From positions 4,033,501 through 4,097,500 of the forward strand of contig NC_060961.1 of NCBI RefSeq assembly GCF_910589235.1: 64,000 nucleotides of DNA. The letters run 5' to 3'. Below are positions 38,401 to 50,829 of the stretch, piece after piece. Every line of letters starts with the position of its first letter. The stretch's first letter is position 1. The notes beneath the pieces were generated by a model that did not search any database, was not told the DNA's origin, and saw nothing but the letters and a program-made list of their open reading frames with translations. The DNA comes from Vespa crabro (lineage: Eukaryota; Arthropoda; Insecta; Hymenoptera; Vespidae). Both the position numbers and the translations under genes were made by a program.

Positions 38401-38694
38401 TAGAGAGACACATCAAGTAGTAGGCGTACCATCGCGACTCCATTATCATATAGCAGAGTTGGCAACCCTCCCACGTTGCTCGCTTGAATTGCGAGCTTGC
38501 CCTTCCACCCGCTGCTGCAAGATATGACTTTCACTCCCACGTCCGCCGGTAGTAACGCACAAAAAGATGTTCTGAATAGAAACTTCGCGGCATTAGGGGA
38601 CAATTGGGCTCTCCGTCGTCACGTTATTATTCCCTCCACCGCCATGGAGAAGAGAAGCCAGGAGCACTCCTGAAATTGCTGAAATTTATAGACT

Positions 38695-38722
38695 AAGAGA
38701 GAGAGAGAGAGAGAGAGAGAGA
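38695..38722 (+). repeat. (GA)n microsatellite
   Basis: Perfect GA run followed by GATGA. Confidence 0.94.
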
Positions 38723-39937
38723 TGAGATGAGGTAGGAGAAGAAAAAAGAAAAAGAAAGATAACGGACAGTGAAGAGGGTGAATCCAAAAAAGAAAGGGAA
38801 AAAGAAAATGAGAAAAAGAGAGAACGGAGATTGAGATAGTTCGAGAAAGTTTACTCTTTCTACAAAATGTTTATGGTTTTCTTTTTTTGATTAAGCCGCT
38901 TATACGAATATTTTTTTCAGATTACATTGTATTAATTTTTACGACTTGATGTTGTCGACGCCCTTTTTAAAAGGCTAATGAAATAAATAATTCAATAGAG
39001 AAACGGGAAATGAATATTCTTAAATATATTACCTTACGATGATACTTCGTAAAGCGAATAGGAGTAGCGATATATTTAATTATTTGCTTCATCAAATCAA
39101 CTATGCGAAACTTTATCGAAGAAGCCCGAAGTCGTCTGTATGCTTCTTTGAGAATGTCTTACCTTTCGATTACAATCCAAAAGAAGCCGTATCCGAGCTT
39201 CGTTCCTTATTCATCGTTCTTTTCTTTCATTCGCCGGTTATATAGATATCTCGGAGGAATAGGATGAATTGCGAGCGTTATACAGATTCCAACTTTTCAG
39301 ACAAAAGTTCTCGTTTATCCGAGGCGGATTTCTTCCTTCGAAGCTATCACCCTTTTGAGAAGAAATTCATACAAATGTCAGTTGGGAAACATTAGGGCAA
39401 ATTAATATTCTAATTACGGTATTTCTGACTAAACTCTCTATGTGTGTTATGCTTTTAAACGATTACATGCAATCCGAAATGGAAACGTTGAACTAACGAG
39501 ATCCAACTCTAAAGACGATCGGACTAAGAGACCAACTTACAATGTGAGTCATGTTTACATAGGATTTCCAAAGATACAGTTTAGTACTCCGAGTGTTTGG
39601 TTGACCTCCTTTCCAATGTGAAACGTACTAACGAGTAAGTAAACAAAAGTTTCATGTTGTAAGTGAAAAAATAATAACAATTTCTTATCGTTGAAATATT
39701 TCGAAACAAGGTTATTTTATTATCAAGAAGATTAATAGTGAATGAACTGTTCATTGAATGTAGTGACATTATTCGATTTTTTCAAACATTTCACTTTCAT
39801 TCGTAAATCGCATTTCGAAACAGTCTCGTAGAACACTTTGAAAGAGATAGAAATGAAAGAGAAGATTCTACAGTGTATACGAACAAAGGTGGGTGGATAA
39901 AGAAGATAACAGCGAACAGAACGAAAACGAAAGAGAG

Positions 39938-39940
39938 AGC

Positions 39941-39990
<50 letters not shown>

Positions 39991-39994
39991 GAGA
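39938..39994 (+). repeat. (GA)n microsatellite
   Basis: GA run with several AAA and GC interruptions. Confidence 0.9.
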
Positions 39995-40149
39995 AATAAA
40001 TAAAGAAGGGTGAGATTGAAGCTCCGAATCGGCGTTTATCGTCCCAACAAGCCGGCTTTTAATGGGCTGTTCGAAAACTGTGCTGTTAGAAATAATCCGG
40101 AGTCTGGTTTGCAGAATCCGTAGGGAGAGAAGCACGAGATAGCGAGACA

Positions 40150-40440
40150 GAAGAGGATGGATAAAGGGCACAGACGAGGGTGTTGGAACGAGGAAAAGGA
40201 AGAGGAGGAGAACGAAGAGGTGGTAGAGGAGCAGGAAGAGAAAGTGGCGAAGGGGTGGTTGGGTTGGATTTGCGCGGAGGTGGTTTAGGAAAGCAACGAG
40301 GGGTGCCGAGCCCCAACGCCGACGACAATACCTTACGGTTCAGCGCACTCTCGGCTCAGGATCGCAGCGTTGAATCCAAACGGTGGTTGCCAACAGTGGT
40401 CGAGACGGTGGTGCAACGTTTCATGCAAGGGGGTTGAACC
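40150..40440. other. GC-rich patch, candidate promoter or untranslated exon
   Basis: A purine-rich segment (GGAAGAGGAGG-type) passes into a GC-rich stretch with GAGGGGTGCCGAGCCCC near 40296 and GGTTCAGCGCACTCTCGG near 40338, followed by (CT)n. Frames on both strands are open here because the composition is stop-poor; none resembles a known protein. As at 34.45 kb, this is a place to look for transcript ends. Confidence 0.22.
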
Positions 40441-41176
40441 ATGCGCCACTCTCTTCTCTCTATTTCTCTCTCTCTCTCTCTCTCCCTCTCTCTCTCCCTC
40501 TTCATCTTTACCCTCGTTCTCCCTTTCTGTTTAAACTAGACACGTGGCCTCGTTTACGTATTGAGAGAAAGAGATAGAGAACACACGTGTGTTCTATGCG
40601 TACATATCGGCCGACGTCCTTTGAAAACCGAAATCAAATACATTATTCGGGACTCCGATGGACCAGTCACTAGTCGGCACCCTGCTTGAATCTTCCCATT
40701 GTCCCGTGCTGTCAGCCTGGAAGAGATTGCGTGACTTTATTGCCTGGCTAACACTCGCAAGTAAGAACGCCTGACCGCACACTGATTTTGAGGCCAATGC
40801 TTTTGCAATTAAGTGTCTCGATGGTTTGATGTCGTCTCTAGATCTAAAGCTATCTTATATTCGACGCTCTGCGGATGATCGATGAGGATAAAAAAGTCCA
40901 ACACTTTGTAAGACGATCGAGATTAGAATTTATCTCGTATAGTCCCGGCATCACTCACGTCACCTTAAAGGATTCACTTTGCACGTGATGATCCGCTCGA
41001 GAAAAGAAAGAAAGAGAGATAGAGAGAGAGAGAGAGAGAAAAATGAAAATGAGATTTATATTATAATATATCTTCGAGCTCTTTAAGGATGGCAAGTTAA
41101 TTAGTACGAAAGTCGATGTAACGACTTAATTCGAATACTCGCAATACAATTGTAAATGTATAAGAAAGATACAAAG

Positions 41177-41184
<8 letters not shown>

Positions 41185-41244
<60 letters not shown>

Positions 41245-41250
41245 TAAAAG
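41185..41250 (+). repeat. (GA)n microsatellite
   Basis: GA run with AAA interruptions; purine-rich DNA begins at 41165. Confidence 0.92.
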
Positions 41251-41512
41251 AGATAGACAGAGAAACAAAGAAATCCTTTTCCATGGAAGAAAGTATAAAG
41301 TCACATCGTGATAGCTTGGTCGAATTAAAGGTCACAAAGCCCATCTTGAAACGTATTTAAGAACGAGGAATGGTACGGCATCCGTCTACAGAATAAAACA
41401 GGACCAAGTCAACTTCACTTTATTTCGGAGGGAGAGATCGTCTTCTGTAAATATGCAAATTGTACGGACTACCATCCTTCTTTGTCTAAAGCGCATCCGA
41501 TCTAGAGGCGGT

Positions 41513-41538
41513 CGGTTGGTTGGTTGGTTGGTTGGTTC
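41513..41538 (+). repeat. (GGTT)n tetranucleotide repeat
   Basis: Six TTGG/GGTT units, followed by GTCGGTCGGGGG. Confidence 0.92.
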
Positions 41539-41618
41539 GTCGGTCGGGGGTACCGGGCCAATGAGATTCAATTTACTTCCACTAAAACGACGTACTCGGT
41601 AATACACCTCGGGTGTGG

Positions 41619-41619
<1 letters not shown>

Positions 41620-41671
<52 letters not shown>
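41620..41671 (+). repeat. (CT)n microsatellite
   Basis: CT run with one TTCT interruption at 41641. Confidence 0.95.
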
Positions 41672-41673
<2 letters not shown>

Positions 41674-43339
41674 CTTACTCCTCTTTCCTTTCCCTGTGAA
41701 CCCCTATATTATTGCCTTCGTAATAGCGTGACAGTAATTTGTATGCAAAATCATTTCACTGAACTATCCAAGTGGTAGTGGCGCAAGCGCTCCCGAACAT
41801 GTTTCGCGAACTTATACTAATTTTCTTTTGTTTGCATACAAAAACTATATTGAAACACGATAAATTGTAGATATTACCTTTCTTTTTCCAATCTTTTTTA
41901 TCCCCGTATTTTCTTCTCTTTTTCTATAAAAATAAAGTACAAACGGACTGATCGATACTCGACAAATATTTTTGTCGCTATCTCTCCGTCAACCAGTTAA
42001 ACCTGTTTTATCTGTCAATACGAACGTAACGAGTAATTTAATTCTTCGACAGATAAAAGAAATGTATAATTTAATTATCTGTAGTTGCCAGAGTGTATAG
42101 ATATAGATGGTGGTAGTAGTTCCAATCGCATGTATTCGTTTTGGTTTTATCGGAATGATACTGGCTGTTCGCTTCTTCTGATTTATAAGGCCATGTTCGT
42201 CGGTCTACGTCACAGAAAATGCGAGTAACCAACGAGGCGAAGGTGGATAGTGAGAAAAAGAGAAGGGTCAAGTGAAAAAACTCGTAGAGTAGTGCATGAA
42301 AATTTATTTCAACCATCCAATTGTATTTTCTTAAGTGGTGGCTTGGATACGTTCGACAGGCTCATCCTGAACAGAGGCTGGGCTCTTATCTCGGCTAACA
42401 GAGTGATGGATGTCGATCTTTTCCCAATCCTGCGCTCATATTGCCTTCTTCTACTACGCCCTTATCCAATACACACTTGAAAGAAGTGCATGGAGTAGTT
42501 TCTTGAATAAATCTCTAGCAAGAGCGATCGTATCCAGTCCCCCGCTCCACGCTGGATCCTTCCTTTTTAAGAAAATGCAAAGAGATCTATGCAAAATAAA
42601 TAACGCCAGCCGATCCTCTACAGCAGCCGCAAATGGTTTGAAAACTTTCTTTCTTTTTTAATAAGAATAAAAGATAGAAAAGTTAAGTATGCTGAATACT
42701 CGGAGAAAGTTAAAAGCGAACTTTAACGACTTGTATCCAGTGTTCACCGGATGAGTAAAAAAAATCAATAAATTAGCTTTCCAGAAGGATTCTTTATTGA
42801 ATAATAAGATATTCCGTCATTTATGAATGCGCGTTTATTTAAAACCTATGAAGTAGAACGTTTGAAAATTTCAGGTATATTATAATACATTTAAATCTTT
42901 TCCATTCTTATATCGGAAGACATTTAAATAATTAACCGGTTAAATTCTTACGTGAATTCTTACTGTCATATAATAAAAGGGATGATTTTGATTACGGAAG
43001 ACATTTTCCGTCATTCGTGATAATTCGAAACGAATTGAAATCAATCAACCACATAGATAGTAGTAAGCGACAAACATATATCTAACAAAAAATTCATATT
43101 AAATTCCCATTCAGCCACAGTAAGGGGGGACAAGAAATGTTGACATCAAACGATCAGTCCAATGCAATTTCTTTCAGAGGGTTTCAGCTAGGAAAAAAAA
43201 AAGCATTCTGTCTCGCGTACACTAATTTTAATCTTATTACGCCTTAAAAAGAAAAAGAAAAAGAAAAGAGAGAAAGAAGAAAAAACGATATACGGGCACA
43301 AGGGAATAAGGTCCACACTTCAATGACTCTACAGATTGG

Positions 43340-43424
43340 GTGCCGATAAGCAGGGAGATTTCCTCCCAGTGGACTTTACGAAGGATTCCCGAAGAAGGAG
43401 GGGATTTTGCCCTTTGATCGGCAC
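43340..43424 (+). other. Imperfect 85-nt hairpin
   Basis: GTGCCGAT (43340-43347) and ATCGGCAC (43417-43424) are perfectly complementary. Pairing continues with interruptions: GGG at 43353-43355 faces CCC at 43410-43412, and TCCTC at 43361-43365 faces GGGGA at about 43400-43404. A large terminal loop contains CTTTACGAAGG. The size and shape are pre-microRNA-like, but the sequence matches no microRNA I know. Confidence 0.35.
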
Positions 43425-43767
43425 TACTGTTACTAGCTGCTACGAACCCCTACCCCTCAATACGAAGGACGCTTGAAAAATCCCATTGGAAATGCTGATA
43501 AACCAGTCACCCCACGGTGAAAGTATTCAAGCGATTCGATGCCTGTGCATGTCCAGTGCAAAGTTATTGCGCTCGGGCCAACTATACTTCTCCAATGGTA
43601 CTCTCCTTATCACGTCTGCAATGTCCTTGGGGAGATATAACGATGCCTTTTTTATTCCCTTCACGAACGAAGTTCACGGTCTACGATAAATTTTCGACTC
43701 GTAATGAACTGAATATCGTTATATACGTAAAGACATATATGATCCAATAATAACGTATATATGATCC

Positions 43768-43824
43768 ATTAATCAATAATACAATTTTCATATAATCCTT
43801 TAATTAATAATATGATTTTCATAT
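43768..43824 (+). repeat. AT-rich imperfect tandem duplication
   Basis: Two units beginning ATTAATCAATAAT and ATTAATAAT and both ending in ATTTTCATAT. Confidence 0.65.
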
Positions 43825-44537
43825 CGTTCGAGATTGTGAATATACCATTTATATTAACTACGATTGTTACGATACAAAAAAAAGCAAATTGAGAAACATG
43901 CTTCTGCGGTTCATAGGCTAGGCGATCTCCCTTTGAAGGATAAATCGAGATCTAAGTACCGGTGGCAACTCGATTCCGCAGGAAAAGGAGCCGTGACGTT
44001 TCTCAAACGAACGATTGAAGGCAAGTACACGCGGTAGGTCCATTGATCGAGAGAAATCCAGATACAGAAAGTTAGAGGACGACGGAGAAGCTACGGCGGT
44101 TATTGGGTACACCGAGGTGGACGAGGGTGGTAAGAAGGAATGTATTGGTATCCGCTTTACGAGTACGAAACCAACCCATACCTCTCAAAGGATCGTTCAA
44201 CCGCGTCGGATTGGTCTTTCGGATGGCACGATTTCCTATTTGGGGATTGAAATTCGTTTTAAAATCGGACTAGTGATTTTTATTTTTATTTTTATTTTTT
44301 TTATTTTTCTTTTTTTTTTATTATATTTTTATTTTTTTTTCGTCAACAACATTTTAATTCCATTTCGGTATTTAAATAATACGTACTAGTTTTAAGCACG
44401 TAATCTCAGTTTCGTAATTTCATAATTTCTTTCAGAATATCGCTAAAACAAAGTTTCCTATCGTATAGTTGAAATGAAATGTCAAGGACAGAGATTACAA
44501 AGGGTCTTTAAATCCTTAAGAAATTAATTAAAACTAA

Positions 44538-44568
<31 letters not shown>

Positions 44569-45045
44569 AAAAAAAAAAAAGAAACCTTAGAGAAAAGATA
44601 TACATATGTATAAAAAGGAGAAATGATTTGTCGTTTGAATGAAAAGTAGTCATGTTTGTTCTTTCGTAAACGTCGACAGAGAAGAGTGACGTGAGGTTTT
44701 TTGACTCAGAAAAAAATATCTCTAAGTAACGACTAAAGGATTGTCAATATTCTCTTTTTCTTCTCTCCGACGATTTACTCTAAGACGGTGGTAAGTTCTG
44801 AGATCAAAAGAAGAATGAGGAAAAAGAGTAAGTACAAAAAAGGGAACAAAAGCCGAGAAGCGAAGGAAAGAAGTGTAGGAAGGAGAGAGAGAGAGCGAGA
44901 GAGAGAGAGAGAGAGAGAGAAGGAGAAAGAAAGAGAGAAAGAGAGAGAAGATACCAGCTTTCTCCCTCTTCGATATCGAGTAGGCGACTCTTTACTCGTT
45001 TTCCTTCGTCCTTGTCCTTCCCTGTTCGAGGAAGCTGGCCCTTAC

Positions 45046-45070
45046 CTTCTTCTTCTTCTTCTTCTTCTTT
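45046..45070 (+). repeat. (CTT)n trinucleotide repeat
   Basis: Eight CTT units. Confidence 0.92.
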
Positions 45071-45359
45071 CCCTTCTCTCGAGATTAATTATTCGACCTT
45101 CTTCTCGCGTCATTACGCGCCGAGTCCAAATAATCGGCGACTCACTTTGGATCTTTTCGTAAAGCGCCGACCACTTAGCACTTTGGGATCCTGAAGGAGA
45201 GTTGACTCCTCGTTAAACCGGTGAGAGGACGAACGATCTGTATTAAAGAAAAAGAGAAAGAGAGATAGAAAGGAAGAATGAAAGGAGAAGAATCCGAGGC
45301 GATAGCGGGTGGAGACAGAAGGGCTTACGAAGGGATCGTGGAATGAAGGGAAAAGAGAA

Positions 45360-45437
45360 AAAGGAGAAGGAGGAGGAGGAGAAGAACAAGAAGAAGAAGA
45401 AGAAGAAGAAGAAGCAGAAGAAGAAGAAAAAGAAGGT
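45360..45437 (+). repeat. GAA/GAG-rich repeat
   Basis: Purine triplets, mostly AAG and GAG, with C interruptions at about 45388 and 45415. A poly-Glu frame is a by-product. Confidence 0.9.
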
Positions 45438-46071
45438 GGAGAACGGCTCCACGAATGTTGGCAGTGTCGTATGAATAATACATCGGGGCCTCGCGCGTAC
45501 CACAGTAGTGCGGAGGCTGCTTGTGCTCGTACGAGCCGGTTCTTGGCCTATTTTACAATTCCTTTGATATCGGGCGCACAGACCTGGCCGTCGTATAACC
45601 AACTCGAATGACGAGACTCTGAGTAAAAGGAGAAAGAGAAGGATGGGATGAAGGGGTATGTTACGAAGATGGTGGATGCTTTTTGGTCTACGAGAAAATT
45701 ATCCAAAAGGAATATATCCCGTAATTTTATCGATTTTTTTTTCTTTTTCTTTTCCCTTTTTTTTTTTTTTTTTTTTTTTGAAAAATCTATTCTAACGATA
45801 TTTTTCAAAAAAGAAAAATACATCTAATCAAAGTTCCTTTAAGATATTTAAAGACCACGTGATCGTAACTTCTGAATTATAGCTATAATCTATATTAAAG
45901 GAATTATCGTTTTATCATATAATAACGAAGAACATACAATAGATAAAGAAATGTAGTATTTATATAACATGTGGAAATTTTTCATTTGTTAAATATAAAC
46001 GTCGGATAAAAGATACATATAATTGAGATGTTGTTACGTTATAATGTTTAAACGTATCTAATTAGTTACTG

Positions 46072-46076
<5 letters not shown>

Positions 46077-46148
<72 letters not shown>
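46077..46148 (+). repeat. (AC)n-(AT)n compound microsatellite
   Basis: About 16 AC units followed directly by about 20 AT units. Confidence 0.97.
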
Positions 46149-46151
<3 letters not shown>

Positions 46152-46379
46152 GAAGAAATCACGACTTATGAGTTTTTTATTCATGACATTTTATTCGATA
46201 GGAATAATAAATATCTTGAAATGGAAAAGAAGAAGAAGAAGAAGAAGAAGAGACGTTAAGTTTCTTTCGTAATTTTTTTAAAACGATTTTTAGCCCGTAA
46301 TCATTATATTTTATAAAATAGGAAGAATCCTTTATCTTGGTGAAAAGCGAGCGTGATGGTTTTCAGGTCACGATAAATC

Positions 46380-46700
46380 CGTCTTCTCGGTTTCCCTAGC
46401 GAGTATCATCGAGAAGACGACGAAGACGAATCTAAGCCGGCCCATTGAAATGCGTGCGCTAATTGCGCAAACGGGCGAGGCGTAAACGGCTATTCAGAAG
46501 GGGTTCACGCGGCCGACGCGAGCACTCGGTGCTTTCATTATGCGCGCTTGTTCCGCGACGTCGTTAATTAGATGCTCCATGAAAGAGAAAAGTGACGCCC
46601 GCGCGCGCTTTAGCTAGGACGAAAAAAAGAAAGAAAATAACGTTTTTGCGCTTACGCGTTACCGTTTATATTGCCAAATGGCGGCTACTTAACGCGCAAC
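46380..46700. promoter_or_regulatory. Candidate regulatory block, CpG-rich with homeodomain-like sites
   Basis: A CpG-rich island contrasting with the AT-rich DNA on either side. Notable words are TGCGCTAATTGCGCA (46455-46469, TGCGC/GCGCA arms around TAATT), TTCATTATGCGC near 46536 and GTTAATTAGATGC near 46562, all containing TAAT-type cores, plus runs of CGCG around 46590-46605. No open frame stands out. Inference: an enhancer or unmethylated promoter-proximal element. Confidence 0.35.
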
Positions 46701-49109
46701 GAGCTCTTTTCATGAATTCATTGTTAAGGAGATGTCATTCCTCTTCCACAACTAAGTTTATTGTTCCACGAACAAAAAACAAATCTTTCGTTCTGTTCCT
46801 AATTGATAACGTTTCAATGTTACAAACAAACAAAAAAAATACTATCTAACGATTTAAAGCATCCGCTATTTCGTTATTTCATTTGATAATAAAAATAATA
46901 TCGATAAGTATATTAATTTATTTAAAATATGATTTTCATATCTTTGAGATTTTTAAAGAAATTTTTAACAATCTTTCACATTTTCTATCGATTATTAAAA
47001 ATCGTGATTAGCTTAGAGAATGGGATATGATCATGAGTATTTTTGTCATTATAACGCGATATAGGTATAAAGTTAATGCGTATTATGTTAAATAGAGACA
47101 AAGTACATTTGTAAAGTGTATAACTCTTAAAGACATAAATGATAATGAGCTACGAGCTTATGAGTAACAAGGACAACTTGTTGTGACGTTTGCTAAAAGA
47201 AATGAATGTTATGTAGATACATACGTCCATACATGTACGTATATGCATAGATAGTTGTCTGTGTATTATATGTATAGGTAAGTCGTTCGTTGCTCGTGTC
47301 GATTAATCGTTCGTCTCGGTCACCAGTAATTCCAGCTTCCGAATGAACTCTTACGGAAAGACGTAATTACTATCTCCTGTAGCAACGGTGATTGGCAATC
47401 GGGAGGATCGACAGAAAATAAGGTTAAAACGCGGTTGAACGTCACCGACGTGACTGGTGTCGGTGGTCCGTGCAGATAGCTTCCGGTAAAACGACAGCAT
47501 TTCCTTCCTTGCGTGTTCGTGTATCTACATTTATCTTTGTGTGAGGGCATGTATGAGCGTGGTCTATACGTTGTGTCTGTCTATCGGATCTGCTTCGAGA
47601 ACGGCTCGTCGTCGTTACAAATCGAGCCCGGGCGAAGCTCGAATTACACTCTCTTCAATTTTACGGTATCGCTCTAGTTACACGCTAGAACTGGTGTAGA
47701 TAAGACGATCGGTGACGAGTTGGCGAAGAAAAATGGCAAAAGGAGAGCTAAGTTTTCGTATACTCGTTGGAGGCTGCGACAACGGTAAAGACTACAACGA
47801 AAGCAGGAAACGGAAAATCGCTTGACTGACGTGACCTCGATCTTGGGCTCACTCAGTGACGTTCAAAGTAATTGAAACTACCTTCGAGTCTTTCGTTTCC
47901 AATCGAAATTTACTGCCCGGCCATTACTTTTACAATGAGGGAAACATATCAAGACGAAAGAGTATATCTTAATTGTCGATATTTAGTCTTTAATTGCTTC
48001 TTTTTTCATGAAGATACATAATAATATGTCTAATTATAATCACAGTTTGAAATAGTTTTTTCCTATGAATCATGATTTCATGAGTACTCATGTAATTTTC
48101 TCCAAGGATTCATGAGAATTCAATAAGAACAAACTATCATAAACTTTTCTTTTCCTCTATCGAATTCTTTTGATTTCTCGCAAGATATCGTTTCCTAAAT
48201 AAAGTCTTAGCTTGTGGATGAAAGAAACTTTGAATTGCTCTTTGATGACGATGTGTCGCCAAGTTATACTATATTTTAGTTTATGGCTATCTCATGACGT
48301 AGATATTGACAGAGATACTCTTCGAAAATATGAGTATAACTTTCTGTAAAATCGTTCTATTATTATATCGATGAGATTATTATTATACTTTATCTTCTTC
48401 CATGATTTCAACGAAAATTATAATAATATCTATCAATTTATTTAACTTTCTAAATTGAATGAAACTAGAAAAAGAAATAAAGTGAAAAAAGAACATCAAT
48501 TCGTTTTAGAACGTGATGCAGTATATGGTATCAATTTTACCATTCGAATTTTCACTGGCTAGAAATCTATCGCTTCGTTTCATTTCATCTTTTTTCTCTG
48601 ATTCGCTTGAACGTCACAACTTGTCCTATGAAACAACACGGTGCCACTCTAGTATCTCGATGAGCGTATTGAGAAGCAAGAGTGCATCGTTGTTGTCGAG
48701 TACACAATACGAAGCGCCGTATGAAGGTTACGCGAGGGTTATAGAAAGAGAAAGAGAAAGAGAAAGAGAAAGAGAGAGAGAAAAGATGGAAAAGCAACCC
48801 TCGATCGATACTACGCTTGTTCGGCGAACGCAGCAGCTTTCGTCCCCTGTGGGTCATTTCGATGCCATATGGGACGAACGTGGATGCTAAGTTTTCGACA
48901 ATGCGTTCTCTATTACTCCGCTCTTTTTTTCTCTCTCTCTACTTGCATTCAACCTTTCTCCCTTTCCACGTTTTTCGCCCTCTTGCGCATCGTGCTACGC
49001 CCCTTTAAAAGTCCTTCGCTAGCCGCACTTGCTTTTTTTCCACTCAAAGAACCCAACGTCGTACGTTTCGACAAAGGCGCGATCGTTGACACCATTTTTA
49101 CCATCTGGA

Positions 49110-49238
<129 letters not shown>

Positions 49239-49815
49239 GCTGTTATACTCTTAAGAAAATTCATCACGGAGGAAATTTTGTTCGAGCGAAGAGAAAGGAT
49301 ACTATCTTCTATCACACAAATGTCAATAATACTCACAAATAATACAATGGAAGTAAATAATCATGCGACGTTGATCCGTGATATCTGGCATGGATGATTT
49401 TATTAAAAATTCATACATTCGGGAACTGCTGTTGCAAGAGAATCCTGTCAACTCTCTACCTCGCGAGGATAACAAGAGAAAGATAAATAGAGAAATCGTT
49501 GTTTGGTTGATTTCGTTGTGGTGAACGTCCGAGACGAGAAAGAGAGAATGAGAGAGAAAGAGAGATGGAGTCGAAATATAAGGAGAAAAAGGAGAAGAAA
49601 GACAATGAAGAACAGGATAACTGAAAAGGGTAGACGGTTGCATAGAGTCCTTCTCTCTTTTACCTCATCCCCATCATAACAGCCCCGCACCACGATTCTT
49701 AGTGGTGCTTGCAAGGTATCAGGATTTTACCCTCTCGTCGTCGGTCTCTCTTCTCTCCGCCAACAGTCTGCTACGACATCCGGGTACAAAGACAGACGCG
49801 CCTCCGCGCCCGAGC

Positions 49816-49871
49816 CTCATTTAAATAACAGATAATTGCCAGCCCTGTTAATTGAAGCGCCATGGGAATCG
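49816..49871 (+). repeat. Copy 1 of a duplicated 56-bp element with homeodomain-like sites
   Basis: Aligns without gaps to 50774-50829 with 45 of 56 positions identical. The shared cores are TTTAAATAAC, ATAATTG and CTGTTAATTGAAG. The second and third contain the AATTG/TAATT words bound by many homeodomain proteins. The flanks do not align, so the similarity is confined to this block. It is not a simple repeat. Inference: a locally duplicated regulatory element or a pair of related protein-binding arrays; a short mobile-element scrap is the alternative. Confidence 0.6.
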
Positions 49872-49921
49872 TCGGGGTAGAAGAGTTACCCAAGATTTCG
49901 CACGGAACTACCCTTACCACC

Positions 49922-49925
<4 letters not shown>

Positions 49926-49978
<53 letters not shown>

Positions 49979-49980
49979 CT
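49926..49980 (+). repeat. (CT)n-(TTCT)n compound repeat
   Basis: CT run to about 49956, then TTCT tetramers; starts 55 bases after the first 56-bp element. Confidence 0.95.
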
Positions 49981-50419
49981 CTCTCTTTCTCTCTCTTAGT
50001 CTTTCTCTGCTTTCGTGTCCTTGACTCTCTCATCGTCAACGCGTTTCCGTTACCGTCTTTCAACTCTGTCTTCGAAGGATAATACGAGACCATTCGTTTC
50101 TCTCTTTCTCTTTCTCGTGCTCGCGCGATCCTACGATAAATATTTCGCTTTTGTCGTCAGATGCAATACTTCTCGAGGCTCATTATAATCTCCGCTAAAC
50201 TTTTAATCCATTGTCGTAAGGATTGTAGAAACAGTTTGAGTAAATGTTTCCTTTGTAAACGCTTGATCTTAATATCAACGATCTCAATGAGAGATTTACT
50301 AAAAAGAGATTAATCGATTACATTGATAAATAAAGCTTTCAATGAAAAAAGAAAAAAAGCTCGAAATTAATCAACAAAGCATATTTCGATAGACACAATT
50401 ATATTTTCTAGTTACCTGA

Positions 50420-50425
<6 letters not shown>

Positions 50426-50469
<44 letters not shown>
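50426..50469 (+). repeat. (AG)n microsatellite
   Basis: Perfect AG run of 44 bases. Confidence 0.96.
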
Positions 50470-50477
<8 letters not shown>

Positions 50478-50773
50478 TTATTTTTATCATTCGAAAATTT
50501 TAATTTATAGTTAAAGAAAAAATATAATTAATAAGCATATATCTTTCTATGTTTCGATTAAGAAACAAGCGACAATGTTCGATGTTGTTTCTTCATCATT
50601 TTAAAATAATATACTTCAATATTTTCTGTATACAGGAAAGTTATGGATAACACATCGATATTATTTTAGTTGGAAAAGGTTTGCATCTCAAGTACAAGTA
50701 CTAGCTCTGTATAACTCAGCGTAAAATCAAAGAACCGACGGACTGTAGAAGCGTCGCTTCCGAGCGAAGAGAA

Positions 50774-50829
50774 CTCGTTTAAATAACGTATAATTGCTAG
50801 TTCTGTTAATTGAAGAGCTGCGGGTATCG
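50774..50829 (+). repeat. Copy 2 of the duplicated 56-bp element
   Basis: Partner of 49816-49871, 958 bp downstream in the same orientation. The eleven differences are spread through the block, while the three cores (TTTAAATAAC, ATAATTG, CTGTTAATTGAAG) are intact in both copies. A GC-richer stretch containing GCGCGTTATCCGG follows. Confidence 0.6.

Larger units (their letters stand above)
36501..42100. other. Non-coding, mixed
   Basis: No supported gene. Contents: (GA)n at 38356-38393, 38695-38722, 39938-39994 and 41185-41250, (CT)n at about 40466-40500 and 41620-41671, GGTT tandem at 41513-41538. 36520-38340 is repeat-free except for the hairpin at 37.88 kb. 38455-38650 is moderately GC-rich with a CTCGC/GCGAG stem at 38479-38495. 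39000-39900 is unremarkable. Confidence 0.6.
42101..46076. other. Non-coding, mixed
   Basis: No supported gene. 42100-43700 is largely non-repetitive and includes the 43.34 kb hairpin; frames here are short and unrecognised. An AT-rich imperfect tandem duplication lies at 43768-43824. T-rich 44278-44340, A25 at 44536-44560, (GA)-rich 44884-44950, (CTT)n at 45046-45070, GAA-rich 45360-45437 and T23 at 45757-45779 follow. Confidence 0.6.

Noticed and set aside
43808..46942. Shared 17-mer around ATATGATTTTCATAT at 43.81 and 46.93 kb
   Set aside because: Short, AT-rich and nearly self-complementary; the flanks do not align well enough to call a dispersed repeat.
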